This document shows, in pieces, positions 10,456 through 19,265 of a DNA stretch of 64,000 nucleotides. The notes under the pieces are model-generated. The model worked only from the letters and a program-made list of their open reading frames with translations, ran no database searches and was not told the DNA's origin. The stretch spans positions 806,001-870,000 of the forward strand of contig NZ_CP053108.1 of assembly GCF_013009075.1 (NCBI RefSeq). Direction: 5' to 3'. Origin of the DNA: Halomonas sp. TA22 (GTDB taxonomy: Bacteria; Pseudomonadota; Gammaproteobacteria; Pseudomonadales; Halomonadaceae). Positions within the stretch are counted from its first letter, which is position 1; the number at the start of each line of letters is the position of its first letter. The translations under genes and the position numbers were made by a program.

Positions 10456-11658
10456 TTAGCAGCTTCTGGCGACTGGCGTAGCGGGACCCGGGAAGAACAG
10501 CGGACGCAGCCTGACGCCCACCACATTGCCGGCAAAGGCCGCCACCATCCAGACCCAGCCATGCAGGCTGCCCGAGGCGATCCCGCTGAAGTAGGCGCCG
10601 ATATTGCAACCGAAGGCCAACCGCGCCCCATAGCCCAGCATCAGCCCGCCGACCACCGCCGCCGCAAGCGAGCGCAGCGGGATGCGCAGGCTAGGCGCAA
10701 ATCGTCCCGCCAGTGAGGCCGCAACCATGGCGCCCAGGATGATGCCGACGTTCATCACCGTAGTGATGTCGCTCCACACGCTCGCCTCCAGAGCGGCCGC
10801 GTTGGCCGGTGCCTGCCAGTAGCCCCAACTTGAGACCTCACCGCCGAGGAACTCGTAACCCTTGGCGCCCCACAGCGCAAAGGCCGAGGTGATGCCCCAA
10901 GGGCGCCCGGCAAGTGTCAGGGTGGCGAAGTTGAGCAGCGCCAGCGCCACGGCACCGAACAGCAAGGGCCAGGGGCCGGTGAGCCAGCGGCGATGACCGA
11001 GATTGACGCGGGGCACCTCCTCGAGCCGGCCATGTCGGCGCCTCTCCATCACTACGGTGAACGCAGCGATGGCAGCGAACAGCGTCAGGCTGACCGCAAT
11101 ACCACCCCCTGCTCCAAACGTCTCGACCAGCGAGACGGGTTCGAACGCCGGCTGGCTCTGCCACCAGGCGAAGTGAGCGCTGCCGATCACCGAGCCGACG
11201 ATGAAGAACGTAAGCGTAACCAGCATGCGTGCATTGCCGCCGCCTGCGGTGAACAGCGTACCGGAGGCGCAGCCGCCACCCAGCTGCATGCCGATGCCGA
11301 ACAGAAAAGCGCCGAATAGCACCGAGACGCCGATCGGCGAGACGAAGCCACTCACCTCCCGACCGAACAGGATATTGCTGCCAAGGGCGGGAAAGAACAG
11401 CACGACAGCGATGGTCAACATCACCATTTGCGCACGCAGCCCCCGCCCGCGTCGCTCGGTGATGAATACCCGCCACGCGGCGGTGAAGCCGAAGGCGGCA
11501 TGATAGAGCACCAGGCCCAGGGCACCGCCAATCAGCATCAGACCGGTAAGGCGCCAGTCGAAGGCCAAGCCAACGGCTAGGGCGCCCAGGACCAGCAGCG
11601 CAACGGCAATCCAGGTTGTCGGCGCCGGGCGCTGCGACGACAGAGTGAGTTCACTCAT
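10456..11658 (-). CDS. YeeE/YedE family sulfur (thiosulfate) transporter
   Basis: 400 residues with about nine to eleven hydrophobic helices, in two related halves. Each half carries the family signature: QLGGGCASGTLFTAGGG and AFGCNIGAYFSGIASGSLHGW. These conserved cysteines match the pathway cysteines of TsuA/YeeE (PF04143), which import thiosulfate. No TusA/YeeD partner lies next to it. The substrate is inferred from the family. It is transcribed away from trpS with 165 bases between them. Confidence 0.85.
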   Translation of the reverse strand: MSELTLSSQRPAPTTWIAVALLVLGALAVGLAFDWRLTGLMLIGGALGLVLYHAAFGFTAAWRVFITERRGRGLRAQMVMLTIAVVLFFPALGSNILFGREVSGFVSPIGVSVLFGAFLFGIGMQLGGGCASGTLFTAGGGNARMLVTLTFFIVGSVIGSAHFAWWQSQPAFEPVSLVETFGAGGGIAVSLTLFAAIAAFTVVMERRRHGRLEEVPRVNLGHRRWLTGPWPLLFGAVALALLNFATLTLAGRPWGITSAFALWGAKGYEFLGGEVSSWGYWQAPANAAALEASVWSDITTVMNVGIILGAMVAASLAGRFAPSLRIPLRSLAAAVVGGLMLGYGARLAFGCNIGAYFSGIASGSLHGWVWMVAAFAGNVVGVRLRPLFFPGPATPVARSC

Positions 11659-11777
11659 GTGAGGCTCCAGAGAGGATACGCTTTCGCTTGGAAGCTAAAG
11701 CCTAGTAAAAGACTCAACTATTGTGAATTGGCAAAAAACCATCGCCATCATTGTCAGACTAAATGGCAACAACGCAG

Positions 11778-11800
11778 GAGGGCGCCCTACAGGCGCCCTC
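11778..11800 (-). terminator. Terminator-like hairpin after trpS
   Basis: GAGGGCGCC (11778-11786) pairs perfectly with GGCGCCCTC (11792-11800) around CTACA. It lies 24 bases past the trpS stop. The run of T after it on the minus strand is poor (CTGCGTTGTTGCC), so it may need help or mark an mRNA end. Confidence 0.65.
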
Positions 11801-11823
11801 TCGTTCAATCAGCGTTCGGGACG

Positions 11824-12837
11824 CTAGACGAATCGAGCCAGTCCCACTGCCTGTCGCAGCTGATCCATGAACGGCGCTGCCTCGGCGCGGGCACGCTCGG
11901 CACCCTTCAACAACACCTGCTCGATGTGGCCCGGGTCCTCCATCAACGCCAAGTAACGTTCACGCGGCTCGCTCAGGTGGGCATTGAGGTACTCGAATAC
12001 CTCGTTCTTGGCCTCCCCCCAGCCGATCCCATCAGTGTAGCGCTGACGCATCGCCTCGCTCTCCTGGGGCGTGGCGAAGGCCGAATAGATCTGGAACAGC
12101 GTGCAGCCCTCGGGGTCCTTGGGCTCGCCAGGCTCCAGTGAGTTGGTCTTGATCTTGCGCACCAGCTTCTGGAGCTTCTTTTCGGAGACGAACAGCGGAA
12201 TCGTATTGTTGTAGCTCTTGGACATCTTGCGTCCGTCGAGCCCGCCCAACACCTTGACCTTGTCGTCGACCACGGCCTCGGGCTGGGTAAAGAACTCGCC
12301 CTTGTAGAGATGGTTGAAACGTCCGGCGATGTCGCGCGCCATCTCGATATGCTGGATCTGGTCGCGCCCCACCGGCACCTTGTGGGCATTGAACATCAGG
12401 ATATCGGCGGCCATCAGCACCGGATAGCCGAATAGCCCCATGGTGATGCCCTTGTCCGGGTCCTGGTTGTCGGCGGCCTCGTTCTCGGCAACTGCCGCCT
12501 TGTAGGCGTGGGCCCGGTTCATCAATCCCTTGGCGCAGACGCAGGAGAGCATCCAGGTCAGTTCGGGGATCTCGGGCACGTCGGACTGACGGTAGAAGAT
12601 GGCATTGTCGGTATCCAGCCCAAGCGCCAGCCAGGTGGCAGCGATCTCCAGACGCGACTCCTGGACCCGCTGCGGCTCCTGGCACTTGATTAGCGCGTGC
12701 AGGTCGGCAAGGAAGTAGAAGGACTGGACATTGGGGTCCTGGCTGGCGGCGATGGCCGGCTTGATCGCCCCGACATAGTTGCCGAGGTGCGGCGTACCGG
12801 TGGTCGTGATACCGGTGAGAACGCGTGTCTTGTTCAT
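11824..12837 (-). CDS. trpS: Tryptophanyl-tRNA synthetase
   Basis: 337 residues, class I synthetase. The HIGH-like motif appears as PHLGNYVGA near residue 17, and the KMSKS loop as [15 protein letters not shown]. It charges tRNA(Trp) with tryptophan. I start at ATG 12837 ([14 protein letters not shown]), the usual N-terminus; the reading frame extends upstream but would run into the neighbour. It is the last gene of a minus-strand run rlmI, DUF2007, thioesterase, trpS. Confidence 0.96.
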   Translation of the reverse strand: MNKTRVLTGITTTGTPHLGNYVGAIKPAIAASQDPNVQSFYFLADLHALIKCQEPQRVQESRLEIAATWLALGLDTDNAIFYRQSDVPEIPELTWMLSCVCAKGLMNRAHAYKAAVAENEAADNQDPDKGITMGLFGYPVLMAADILMFNAHKVPVGRDQIQHIEMARDIAGRFNHLYKGEFFTQPEAVVDDKVKVLGGLDGRKMSKSYNNTIPLFVSEKKLQKLVRKIKTNSLEPGEPKDPEGCTLFQIYSAFATPQESEAMRQRYTDGIGWGEAKNEVFEYLNAHLSEPRERYLALMEDPGHIEQVLLKGAERARAEAAPFMDQLRQAVGLARFV

Positions 12838-12920
12838 GAAATCGGACGGATCCACTAGGTGAATGGCATGTGGGGTCAGTTTACCGCGCCGCCCTGGCCA
12901 AGGCGACCGAGGCCTGTGAC

Positions 12921-13355
12921 TCACTCTTGCGTGAGTGCGGCACCATAGGTCGTCACGTACTCGGCGGGCATACGCCGCGCACGCCCCGTGGAGAGTTCGA
13001 TGCAGGCGAAACGCGTGCACGCGCGCAACAGCGTCCTGTCATCGCCAGGGCGCCTGAGCTGGAAGCGGCGCGTCAGCGTCAGGCGGCCGTCACACGCGAC
13101 AATCCAAGTGGCGAGCTCGAGGCGCTCACCGAGAAAGGCCGGCGCAAGATAGTCGAGCTCATGGCGGTGTACCGCCATGGCACGGTCGAATTCGCGATAG
13201 CGCGCCATGTCGAGTCCAAGCTCGACGGAGTGCGCCCAGCTGATCGCCTCGATCCAGCGCAGGTACTCGATATTGTTGACGTGATCGAAATCGTCGATGG
13301 CGGACGCCTCGACCTTGATTGGCAGAATATACGGATGGGCCAGATCCCACTTCAT
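12921..13355 (-). CDS. Hotdog-fold acyl-CoA thioesterase (4HBT family)
   Basis: 144 residues of the 4-hydroxybenzoyl-CoA thioesterase superfamily. The segment [17 protein letters not shown] carries the catalytic Asp and the DHVNN motif. Relatives (FadM, YbgC) hydrolyse acyl-CoA esters in the cytoplasm; chain preference cannot be read here. A GGAGA site precedes the ATG. It lies 13 bases after the DUF2007 gene and 83 before trpS. Confidence 0.85.
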   Translation of the reverse strand: MKWDLAHPYILPIKVEASAIDDFDHVNNIEYLRWIEAISWAHSVELGLDMARYREFDRAMAVHRHELDYLAPAFLGERLELATWIVACDGRLTLTRRFQLRRPGDDRTLLRACTRFACIELSTGRARRMPAEYVTTYGAALTQE

Positions 13356-13368
13356 GGGTTAGGTCTCC

Positions 13369-13689
13369 TCAGCGGCGCGACTCACCACAGTTCCAGCAGG
13401 TATCGAAGGCCCCTTCCAGGGTCTCGCCACATTGCGGACAGCACCAGTCAGGCAACGTTTCGCCACCTCCCCGAAGCGACTCGTGGATCAGGGAAATAGC
13501 ACGCTCGGCATTGTCTCGGGCGACCCAGACCTCCGGTTCGCACTCCCCTAGCGGCAACTCGCCGGCACCACCGCCCAGCGTCATGTTGCGAAGTTCGGCG
13601 GGGATTTCGGCGCCACTCAACACATTGCGCACATGGCTGACCAGCAGCGCGTTGGCATGGGCGAAGACGCGAACGTAGCCAGGCGCCAT
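13369..13689 (-). CDS. DUF2007 domain protein with C-terminal zinc ribbon
   Basis: 106 residues. The N-terminal part (YVRVFAHANALLVSHVRNVL and the following strand) fits the DUF2007 small signalling-type domain (PF09413). The C-terminus has CCPQCGE and CWNCGES, a four-cysteine zinc ribbon. Function unknown. It starts five bases after the rlmI stop and so is almost certainly co-translated with it. The start ATG 13689 gives the canonical N-terminus. Confidence 0.8.
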   Translation of the reverse strand: MAPGYVRVFAHANALLVSHVRNVLSGAEIPAELRNMTLGGGAGELPLGECEPEVWVARDNAERAISLIHESLRGGGETLPDWCCPQCGETLEGAFDTCWNCGESRR

Positions 13690-13694
13690 GACGC

Positions 13695-14900
13695 TCAGTC
13701 GCGAAAGACGCGCACGCCGAGCGCCTTGAGATAGGCCGTTTCCGGGATCGCCGGATGCACCGGATGATCCCCGCCCTGATGTCCCTGATAGATCACCTGT
13801 CCATGGCGGTCCTGATGGCGCACCGCGCTGCGCACGCACTCCATCAGTCGCTCCGTGGCCAGATGCATCGAACAGGAGGCGCTGATCAGTAGCCCATCGC
13901 GACCCAGCAGACGAATCGCTTCACGGTTGAGCCGTGAGTAGGCTCGCTCCCCGTTGGGAATATCCTTGCGCTTCTTGATGAATGCCGGTGGGTCGAGGAC
14001 GATTACGTCGAACTGTTCGCCATCGGCCTTGAGCGCGGCGAGCGCCTCGAAGGCATCGCCCTGGCCCACCGCCACCTGCTCGGCCAAGCCGTTGAGGGCA
14101 GCGTTCTCGGCGACCCGCTCCAGCGCGTCGCCCGAGGCGTCCACACACAACACTTCGCTTGCCCCATGTGCCGCCGCCTGCACCCCCCAGCCACCGACGT
14201 AGCTGAACACGTCTAGCACCCGCTTGCCGGCCACCAGACCATTGAGCCAGGCGCGGTTATCACGGTGATCATAGAACCAGCCAGTCTTCTGGCCATCGAG
14301 TACCGGCACCACGAAGCGCACGCCATTCTCCTCGAGCACCACCTGCTCGGGCAGCTCGCCCTTGACCACCTCCACCTGGGATTCGAGCTGCTCCTGACGC
14401 CGTCCGGAGGAGTCGTTCTTGAACACGATGGCACGTGGCGAGAGCACCTTGTCGAGCGCCGCGATCACCTCCTCGCCGAGATGCTCCATGCCCAGGGTAT
14501 TGAGCTGCACCACCAGCACGTCATCGAAACGATCGACGATCAAGCCAGGCAGCAGATCGCCCTCGCCGTGCACCAGCCGATAGAAGGGCTTGGCATACAG
14601 ACGCTCGCGCAGCCCCAACGCCTGGTTGAAGCGGTGGACCAGCAGCGAGCGGTCGAGCCGCACGTCCGCATCGCGCGAGACGACACGGGCGCAGATCAGC
14701 GAGTGGGGGTTGACGTAGGCCACCCCCATCGCTTTGCCGTTGGCAGCCTCGATCACCGCCTGGGCACCGGGCTCGAAGGTCTTGAGCGGCGTGGCCTCGA
14801 TATCGATCTCGTTGGAGTACAACCACAGATGCCCCGCCTTGAGGCGGCGGTCGGCATTCTTCTTCAAGCGCAGGCGTTCGGTCACGGAACTCTCCGTCAT
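13695..14900 (-). CDS. rlmI: RlmI-type 23S rRNA (cytosine-C5) methyltransferase
   Basis: 401 residues with the RlmI/RlmK-L layout: an N-terminal PUA domain (KNADRRLKAGHLWLYSNEI), a central beta domain, and a C-terminal SAM methyltransferase with the VLDVFSYVGGWGVQAAAHGA glycine loop and the DVIVLDPPAF motif. E. coli RlmI makes m5C1962 of 23S rRNA. Its start codon lies inside a 22/23-base tandem duplication (14894-14938). Length matches the family. Confidence 0.9.
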   Translation of the reverse strand: MTESSVTERLRLKKNADRRLKAGHLWLYSNEIDIEATPLKTFEPGAQAVIEAANGKAMGVAYVNPHSLICARVVSRDADVRLDRSLLVHRFNQALGLRERLYAKPFYRLVHGEGDLLPGLIVDRFDDVLVVQLNTLGMEHLGEEVIAALDKVLSPRAIVFKNDSSGRRQEQLESQVEVVKGELPEQVVLEENGVRFVVPVLDGQKTGWFYDHRDNRAWLNGLVAGKRVLDVFSYVGGWGVQAAAHGASEVLCVDASGDALERVAENAALNGLAEQVAVGQGDAFEALAALKADGEQFDVIVLDPPAFIKKRKDIPNGERAYSRLNREAIRLLGRDGLLISASCSMHLATERLMECVRSAVRHQDRHGQVIYQGHQGGDHPVHPAIPETAYLKALGVRVFRD

Positions 14901-14938
14901 GTAAACAGTGGTATGCCGTCATGGAAAACAGTGATATG
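14894..14938. repeat. Tandem 22/23-bp duplication over the rlmI start
   Basis: Two directly adjacent copies, 14894-14915 and 14916-14938, share CCGTCATG, AAACAGTG and a final TATG with only a few differences. The copy next to the gene contains the true rlmI start codon; the other copy carries an out-of-frame ATG in the leader. It looks like a small slippage duplication of the translation start region. Confidence 0.7.
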
Positions 14939-15007
14939 GCATTCTAGCGCGCGCAGGCCCGCCCCGGCCAAGACCGTGCGGGCGACAAGCCGGAAACGGC
15001 AGTCGGC

Positions 15008-15838
15008 TCAGGTCTGACAGACCGCGCAGAACACGCTGGCGCGCTGGCCAAGTGTCACCAGCCTGAGCTCACCGCCACAGTGTTGGCAGGGCTGACCATG
15101 ACGACCATAGACACTCAAGCGCTGGGCAAAATAGCCCGGTTCACCGGTGCCGCTGACAAAGTCGCGCAGGGTCGTCCCGCCCTGGGTGATGGCAGCGGTG
15201 AGCACCTCGCGCACAGCGACGGCCAGGCGCTCGTAGCGTTCCTGGGAGATGCGCCCGGCAGCGCGCCTCGGATCGATGCCAGCCAGGAACAGTGCTTCGC
15301 TTGCGTAGATGTTGCCCACCCCCACCACCACGGCGTTGTCCATCAGGAAGGGTTTCACGGCAATGCGACGCCCGCGTGACAAGGCGTGCAGCCGGCTGCC
15401 ATGAAACGCAGGCGAGAGCGGCTCGGGACCGAGCCTTGCCAGGCGCGGATCCTGCTCGACGTTCCCCTTTAGCCAGTCGACGAAGCCGAAGCGGCGCGGG
15501 TCGTGATAGCGCAGGATGGCACCATCCTCCAGCACCAGATCGATATGGTCGTGCTTCTTGGGCACGTCGCCCAGCCGGGCGATGCGCAGGCTACCGGACA
15601 TGCCGAGATGCCAGATCAAGGTGTCGCCCTCGCCCTGGGCACCTGACAGCGGCACGAGCAGGTACTTGGCACGGCGCCCAAGCGGGCCGATACGCGACCC
15701 CACCAAGGCGTTCTCGAGCCCTTCCGGCACTGGCGTGCGCAGGCGGCGCTGACGCACCACGACCTCGCGAATCTCGCGCCCTTCGACATGGGGCGCAAGG
15801 CCTCGGCGGGTAGTTTCGACTTCGGGCAACTCTGGCAT
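15008..15838 (-). CDS. mutM: Formamidopyrimidine-DNA glycosylase
   Basis: 276 residues. The N-terminus [14 protein letters not shown] provides the catalytic Pro2 and Glu3, RRAKYLLV carries the conserved lysine, and the C-terminus has the zinc finger CQHCGGEL...CAVCQT. It removes 8-oxoguanine and ring-opened purines and nicks the abasic site. It follows rpmB-rpmG on the same strand, behind their terminator, a common arrangement. Confidence 0.96.
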   Translation of the reverse strand: MPELPEVETTRRGLAPHVEGREIREVVVRQRRLRTPVPEGLENALVGSRIGPLGRRAKYLLVPLSGAQGEGDTLIWHLGMSGSLRIARLGDVPKKHDHIDLVLEDGAILRYHDPRRFGFVDWLKGNVEQDPRLARLGPEPLSPAFHGSRLHALSRGRRIAVKPFLMDNAVVVGVGNIYASEALFLAGIDPRRAAGRISQERYERLAVAVREVLTAAITQGGTTLRDFVSGTGEPGYFAQRLSVYGRHGQPCQHCGGELRLVTLGQRASVFCAVCQT

Positions 15839-15864
15839 GACGAAAATCTCGAAAAACCGATACG

Positions 15865-15892
15865 CAAGAACCCGGCGTTAACCGGGTTCTTG
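15865..15892 (-). terminator. Terminator after rpmG
   Basis: CAAGAACCCGG (15865-15875) pairs perfectly with CCGGGTTCTTG (15882-15892). On the minus strand the stem is followed, after a few bases, by GGTTTTTC. It ends the rpmB-rpmG transcript just before the mutM start. Confidence 0.8.
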
Positions 15893-15943
15893 TGACAGGC
15901 TTGCGCCTGCGGCAGGAGCCTTCAAGCGAGATCGCGCAGCGAT

Positions 15944-16099
15944 TTACTTGATCTTGGCTTCCTTGTACATCACGTGCTGACGGATCACTGGATCGAACTT
16001 CTTCATCTCGAGCTTGTCCGGAGTGTTCCGCTTGTTCTTGTCGGTGGTGTAGAAGTGGCCGGTACCGGCGCTGGACACCATCCTGATCTTGTCACGCAT
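15944..16099 (-). CDS. rpmG: 50S ribosomal protein L33
   Basis: A 51-residue basic protein starting [19 protein letters not shown], clearly L33. It lacks the CXXC pairs of zinc-binding L33, so it is the C-minus form. It follows rpmB by 25 bases, the classic rpmB-rpmG pair. Too short for many gene finders but fully conserved. Confidence 0.96.
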   Translation of the reverse strand: MRDKIRMVSSAGTGHFYTTDKNKRNTPDKLEMKKFDPVIRQHVMYKEAKIK

Positions 16100-16124
16100 G
16101 ATCCTGTCTCCCTAGGAAGGTCGT

Positions 16125-16361
16125 TTAGACGCTTTCGCCGCGCTTGCGGATATCGGCGATGACTGCCTCGATACCCTTCTTGTCGATGATACGCATGCCC
16201 TTGGAGGAGATGCGCAGCTTGACGAAGCGCTTCTCTGACTCCACCCAGAAACGGTGGGAGTGCAGGTTCGGCAAGAAACGACGACGCGTCTTGCGCTGGG
16301 AGTGCGATACGTTATTACCAGTCACCGGGCGCTTGCCGGTAACCTGACATACTTTGGACAT
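16125..16361 (-). CDS. rpmB: 50S ribosomal protein L28
   Basis: 78 residues starting [20 protein letters not shown], an exact L28 hallmark, with [15 protein letters not shown] in the middle. The start at 16361 gives the canonical N-terminus; an in-frame ATG twelve bases upstream is not used in homologues. First gene of the rpmB-rpmG operon. Confidence 0.97.
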   Translation of the reverse strand: MSKVCQVTGKRPVTGNNVSHSQRKTRRRFLPNLHSHRFWVESEKRFVKLRISSKGMRIIDKKGIEAVIADIRKRGESV

Positions 16362-16533
16362 GGAAGCCTCCAACCGCTTGGCCAGGTGTTCAGACCTGAG
16401 TGTTCAAAACCTGTCGGGCAAACCGGGCTGGCGCTAGGCTGACTACCGCCTCACAGCCCCCTTAATTTAACCCAAGGGAATTCAAAGGGAGCACTTTATA
16501 CCAGACCCGCCCCTGAACGGCAAGCATCGACCG

Positions 16534-17208
16534 CTATAACCATCCACGCTCGGCGAACGAGACCACTTCCCCATCGCCGACGACGAAGTGATCGAGCACG
16601 CGTATCCCGAACAGATCCAGTGCCGTTCTGAGGCGCTCGGTGATGCGTCGGTCGGCGTCGCTCGGCTCGGCCACGCCGGAGGGGTGATTGTGAGCGAAGA
16701 TGATCGCGCCGGCACCTAGCTCCAGTGCGCGCCTGGCCACCTCGCGGGGGTAGACGGAGGCACTGTCCAGGGTGCCGCGAAACAGCGACTCGTAGCGAAT
16801 CACCCGGTGCTGGCTGTCGAGAAACAGGGCAGCGAACTCCTCATGACCAAGATGGCGAAGCTGCGAGGCGAAATAGGCCCGCACCAGCCCCGGTGAGGTC
16901 AGCGCGCCACCCCGCTCCAGCTGCGCCGCCAGGTGGCGACGCGACAGCTCGTGCACCGCCTGTAGCTGAACGTACTTGGCCTCGCCCAGGCCATGCTCGG
17001 CGCAGAAGCGCACGCGGTCGGCCTCGAGCAGCTGACGCAGCCCACCGAAGGCGGTGAGCAGATCGCGCGCCAGATCCACCGCCGAACGCCCCTTGACGCC
17101 CACCCGCAGGAAGATCGCCAACAGCTCGGCATCCGACAGTCCCGCCGGCCCGATCGCAAGCAACTTCTCTCTGGGCCGTTCACCCTCCGGCCAGTCACGA
17201 ATCGACAC
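16534..17208 (-). CDS. radC: RadC family JAB/MPN domain protein
   Basis: 224 residues. An N-terminal helix-hairpin-helix region ([26 protein letters not shown]) is followed by the JAMM metalloprotease-like motif [14 protein letters not shown] at the C-terminus. The family was once tied to recombination repair but its role is unsettled. I favour GTG 17208: AGGGGG lies seven bases upstream and the product then begins [15 protein letters not shown] like its homologues; the ATG at 17241 has a poorly spaced site. It is divergent from coaBC, the order seen in E. coli. Confidence 0.9.
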   Translation of the reverse strand: MSIRDWPEGERPREKLLAIGPAGLSDAELLAIFLRVGVKGRSAVDLARDLLTAFGGLRQLLEADRVRFCAEHGLGEAKYVQLQAVHELSRRHLAAQLERGGALTSPGLVRAYFASQLRHLGHEEFAALFLDSQHRVIRYESLFRGTLDSASVYPREVARRALELGAGAIIFAHNHPSGVAEPSDADRRITERLRTALDLFGIRVLDHFVVGDGEVVSFAERGWL

Positions 17209-17367
17209 GTAATTTCCCCCTGCGTTTGTTGTTATCGCCATGCTCCGTGATCGGCATGATTCGCTCGATGCATAGCGTATTCTACCCGCCTCGCCCGGCG
17301 CGGTCCTCCCTACGCAAAACGCCAGGCCAGTGGTAAGGTAGAGGCCTGTTTCGGCTCGGATAGTGCC

Positions 17368-18663
17368 ATGACTAGTGCCATGACATCACTGCTCGACAAA
17401 CGCATTCTGCTCGGCATCAGCGGCGGCATCGCCGCCTACAAGAGCGCGCATCTGGCACGGCTTTTGAAGAAGGCCGGGGCGGAGGTGCGCGTGGTCATGA
17501 CCGAAGGCGCCCAGGCCTTCATCACGCCACTGACCCTGCAGGCACTGACCGGCGAAGCAGTGCATACCTCGCTGCTCGACCCCGAGGCCGAGGCTGGCAT
17601 GGGCCATATCGCACTGGCTCGCTGGGCCGAGATGATCCTCGTCGCCCCCGCCACCGCCGATCTGATGGCGCGCCTGGCCACTGGCATGGCCGATGATCTG
17701 CTCACCACCCTGTGCCTGGCAAGCGGTGCCAAGCGGGTGATGGTCCCGGCCATGAACCAGGCGATGTGGCGTCACCCGGCCACGCTGCGCAACGCCGCCC
17801 AGTTAGAGGAGGACGGCTGGCGCCTGCTCGGCCCCGATGCCGGCGACCAGGCCTGCGGCGATGTGGGGCCTGGGCGCATGCTGGAGCCCGAGGCGATCCT
17901 CGCCGGGCTTACCCAGACGCCCGACGCGCAGGCGCTGTTCCCTGTCGATCAAAGGCCTGCCGCCGGGCTTGTGATCACCATCACCGCCGGACCTACCCGC
18001 GAAGCCCTCGACCCGGTGCGCTATCTCTCCAACCATAGCTCCGGCAAGATGGGCTTTGCGCTGGCCGAAATAGCGGCCAACCTCGGCGCCACGGTCAGGT
18101 TGATCAGCGGCCCGGTGGCGCTGGAAACGCCCCGCGGTGTCGAGAGGATCGCCGTAGAGTCGGCCTGCGAGATGCTCGCCGCAGCCAAGCGCGTGGCCGG
18201 CGAGAGCGATGTTTTCATCGGTTGCGCGGCAGTGGCCGACTACCGCGCCGAGCAGGTCAGCGAGCACAAGATCAAGAAGCGCGCAGCGGGAGAAAAGGGG
18301 CTGACGCTCAGGCTGGTCCGCAATCCCGACATCATCGCCGAAATCGCCGCCTCCACCCCGCGTCCCTTCATGGTGGGCTTTGCCGCTGAAACCCGTGACC
18401 TCGAGACCTACGCCGCCGACAAGCTCGAGCGCAAGGGACTCGACATGATCGTGGCCAATGACGTATCGCTGGCAGACCAGGGATTCGGTGCCGATCACAA
18501 TGCCGCCCTGCTGCTGTGGCGCACGGGCGAAGGTGCCGCACCCGGACGGCGCGACATGCCCAGAAGCACCAAGCGCGAGCTCGCAGAGGCGATCCTCCAC
18601 AGCATCCTCGAGCGCCTGCCCCTAGCCGGGGCAGGCGACGCTCCGCCCCGGCTAGGGGCCTGA
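17368..18663 (+). CDS. coaBC: Bifunctional phosphopantothenoylcysteine decarboxylase/synthetase
   Basis: 431 residues. The N-terminal CoaC half is an FMN flavoprotein ([21 protein letters not shown], with the active-site His in [11 protein letters not shown] and the [12 protein letters not shown] motif). The C-terminal CoaB half starts near residue 195 ([20 protein letters not shown]) and includes [10 protein letters not shown] and VGFAAET. It makes 4-phosphopantetheine for coenzyme A. The last 50 bases form two competing hairpins just before dut. The radC/coaBC/dut order matches other gammaproteobacteria. Confidence 0.96.
   Translation: MTSAMTSLLDKRILLGISGGIAAYKSAHLARLLKKAGAEVRVVMTEGAQAFITPLTLQALTGEAVHTSLLDPEAEAGMGHIALARWAEMILVAPATADLMARLATGMADDLLTTLCLASGAKRVMVPAMNQAMWRHPATLRNAAQLEEDGWRLLGPDAGDQACGDVGPGRMLEPEAILAGLTQTPDAQALFPVDQRPAAGLVITITAGPTREALDPVRYLSNHSSGKMGFALAEIAANLGATVRLISGPVALETPRGVERIAVESACEMLAAAKRVAGESDVFIGCAAVADYRAEQVSEHKIKKRAAGEKGLTLRLVRNPDIIAEIAASTPRPFMVGFAAETRDLETYAADKLERKGLDMIVANDVSLADQGFGADHNAALLLWRTGEGAAPGRRDMPRSTKRELAEAILHSILERLPLAGAGDAPPRLGA
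18614..18658 (+). promoter_or_regulatory. Two mutually exclusive perfect hairpins at the coaBC-dut junction
   Basis: Hairpin A: GCCTGCCCC (18614-18622) with GGGGCAGGC (18628-18636), loop TAGCC. Hairpin B: the 14-base CCCCTAGCCGGGGC (18619-18632) with its perfect complement at 18645-18658, loop of 12. They share 18619-18632, so only one can form at a time. Both lie inside the coding end of coaBC and 17-60 bases before the dut start. No T-run follows, so this is more like a translation or mRNA-stability switch than a terminator. Confidence 0.6.
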
Positions 18664-18674
18664 CAGGAATGACC

Positions 18675-19175
18675 ATGTCCGACACAGCCGACACCCCTTC
18701 ATCCGACGAACCCTTGCGGGCCCGCCCCACGCTCGCCGTCAAGATTCTCGACGAGCGGATACGCGACTACCCGCTGCCGCACTATGCGACCCATGGCAGT
18801 GCCGGCATGGACCTGCGTGCCCTGCTCGATGCACCGCTAACGCTTGAGCCCGGCCAGTGCCAACTGGTGCGCACCGGCCTTGCCATCCACATTGCCGATC
18901 CAGGGCTTGCCGGCCTCGTGCTGCCCCGCTCCGGCCTGGGCCACAAGCATGGCATCGTGCTCGGCAATCTGGTCGGCCTGATCGATTCGGACTATCAGGG
19001 CGAATTGATGATCTCGATCTGGAACCGAGGCACCACGCGCTTCGTGCTCGATCCCTTCGAGCGCCTGGCACAGTACGTGCTTGTCCCCGTGGTGCAGGCC
19101 GAGCTCGAGATCGTCGATGATTTCGACGAGAGCCTGCGTGGCGCTGGCGGATTCGGCAGCTCCGGCCGCCACTGA
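18675..19175 (+). CDS. dut: Deoxyuridine 5'-triphosphate nucleotidohydrolase
   Basis: 166 residues with the trimeric dUTPase motifs in order: AGMDLRA (I), [10 protein letters not shown] (II), [11 protein letters not shown] (III), [10 protein letters not shown] (IV) and [12 protein letters not shown] (V). It hydrolyses dUTP to dUMP, keeping uracil out of DNA. The N-terminus is extended by some 15 residues over E. coli. I start at 18675, well spaced from AGGA; an ATG six bases earlier is too close. It lies 11 bases after coaBC. Confidence 0.95.
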   Translation: MSDTADTPSSDEPLRARPTLAVKILDERIRDYPLPHYATHGSAGMDLRALLDAPLTLEPGQCQLVRTGLAIHIADPGLAGLVLPRSGLGHKHGIVLGNLVGLIDSDYQGELMISIWNRGTTRFVLDPFERLAQYVLVPVVQAELEIVDDFDESLRGAGGFGSSGRH

Positions 19176-19265
19176 TTGCACGATCGACATCATCAGCGAC
19201 GATCATCACCACCGAGGCAGAGCCGATCTCTGCCCAAGCATCATCAACAGCGAGGGAATTGCGAC

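Noticed and set aside
8864-10459. 531-codon plus-strand frame opposite maeA
   Set aside because: Antisense shadow; maeA is beyond doubt and matches E. coli MaeA end to end.
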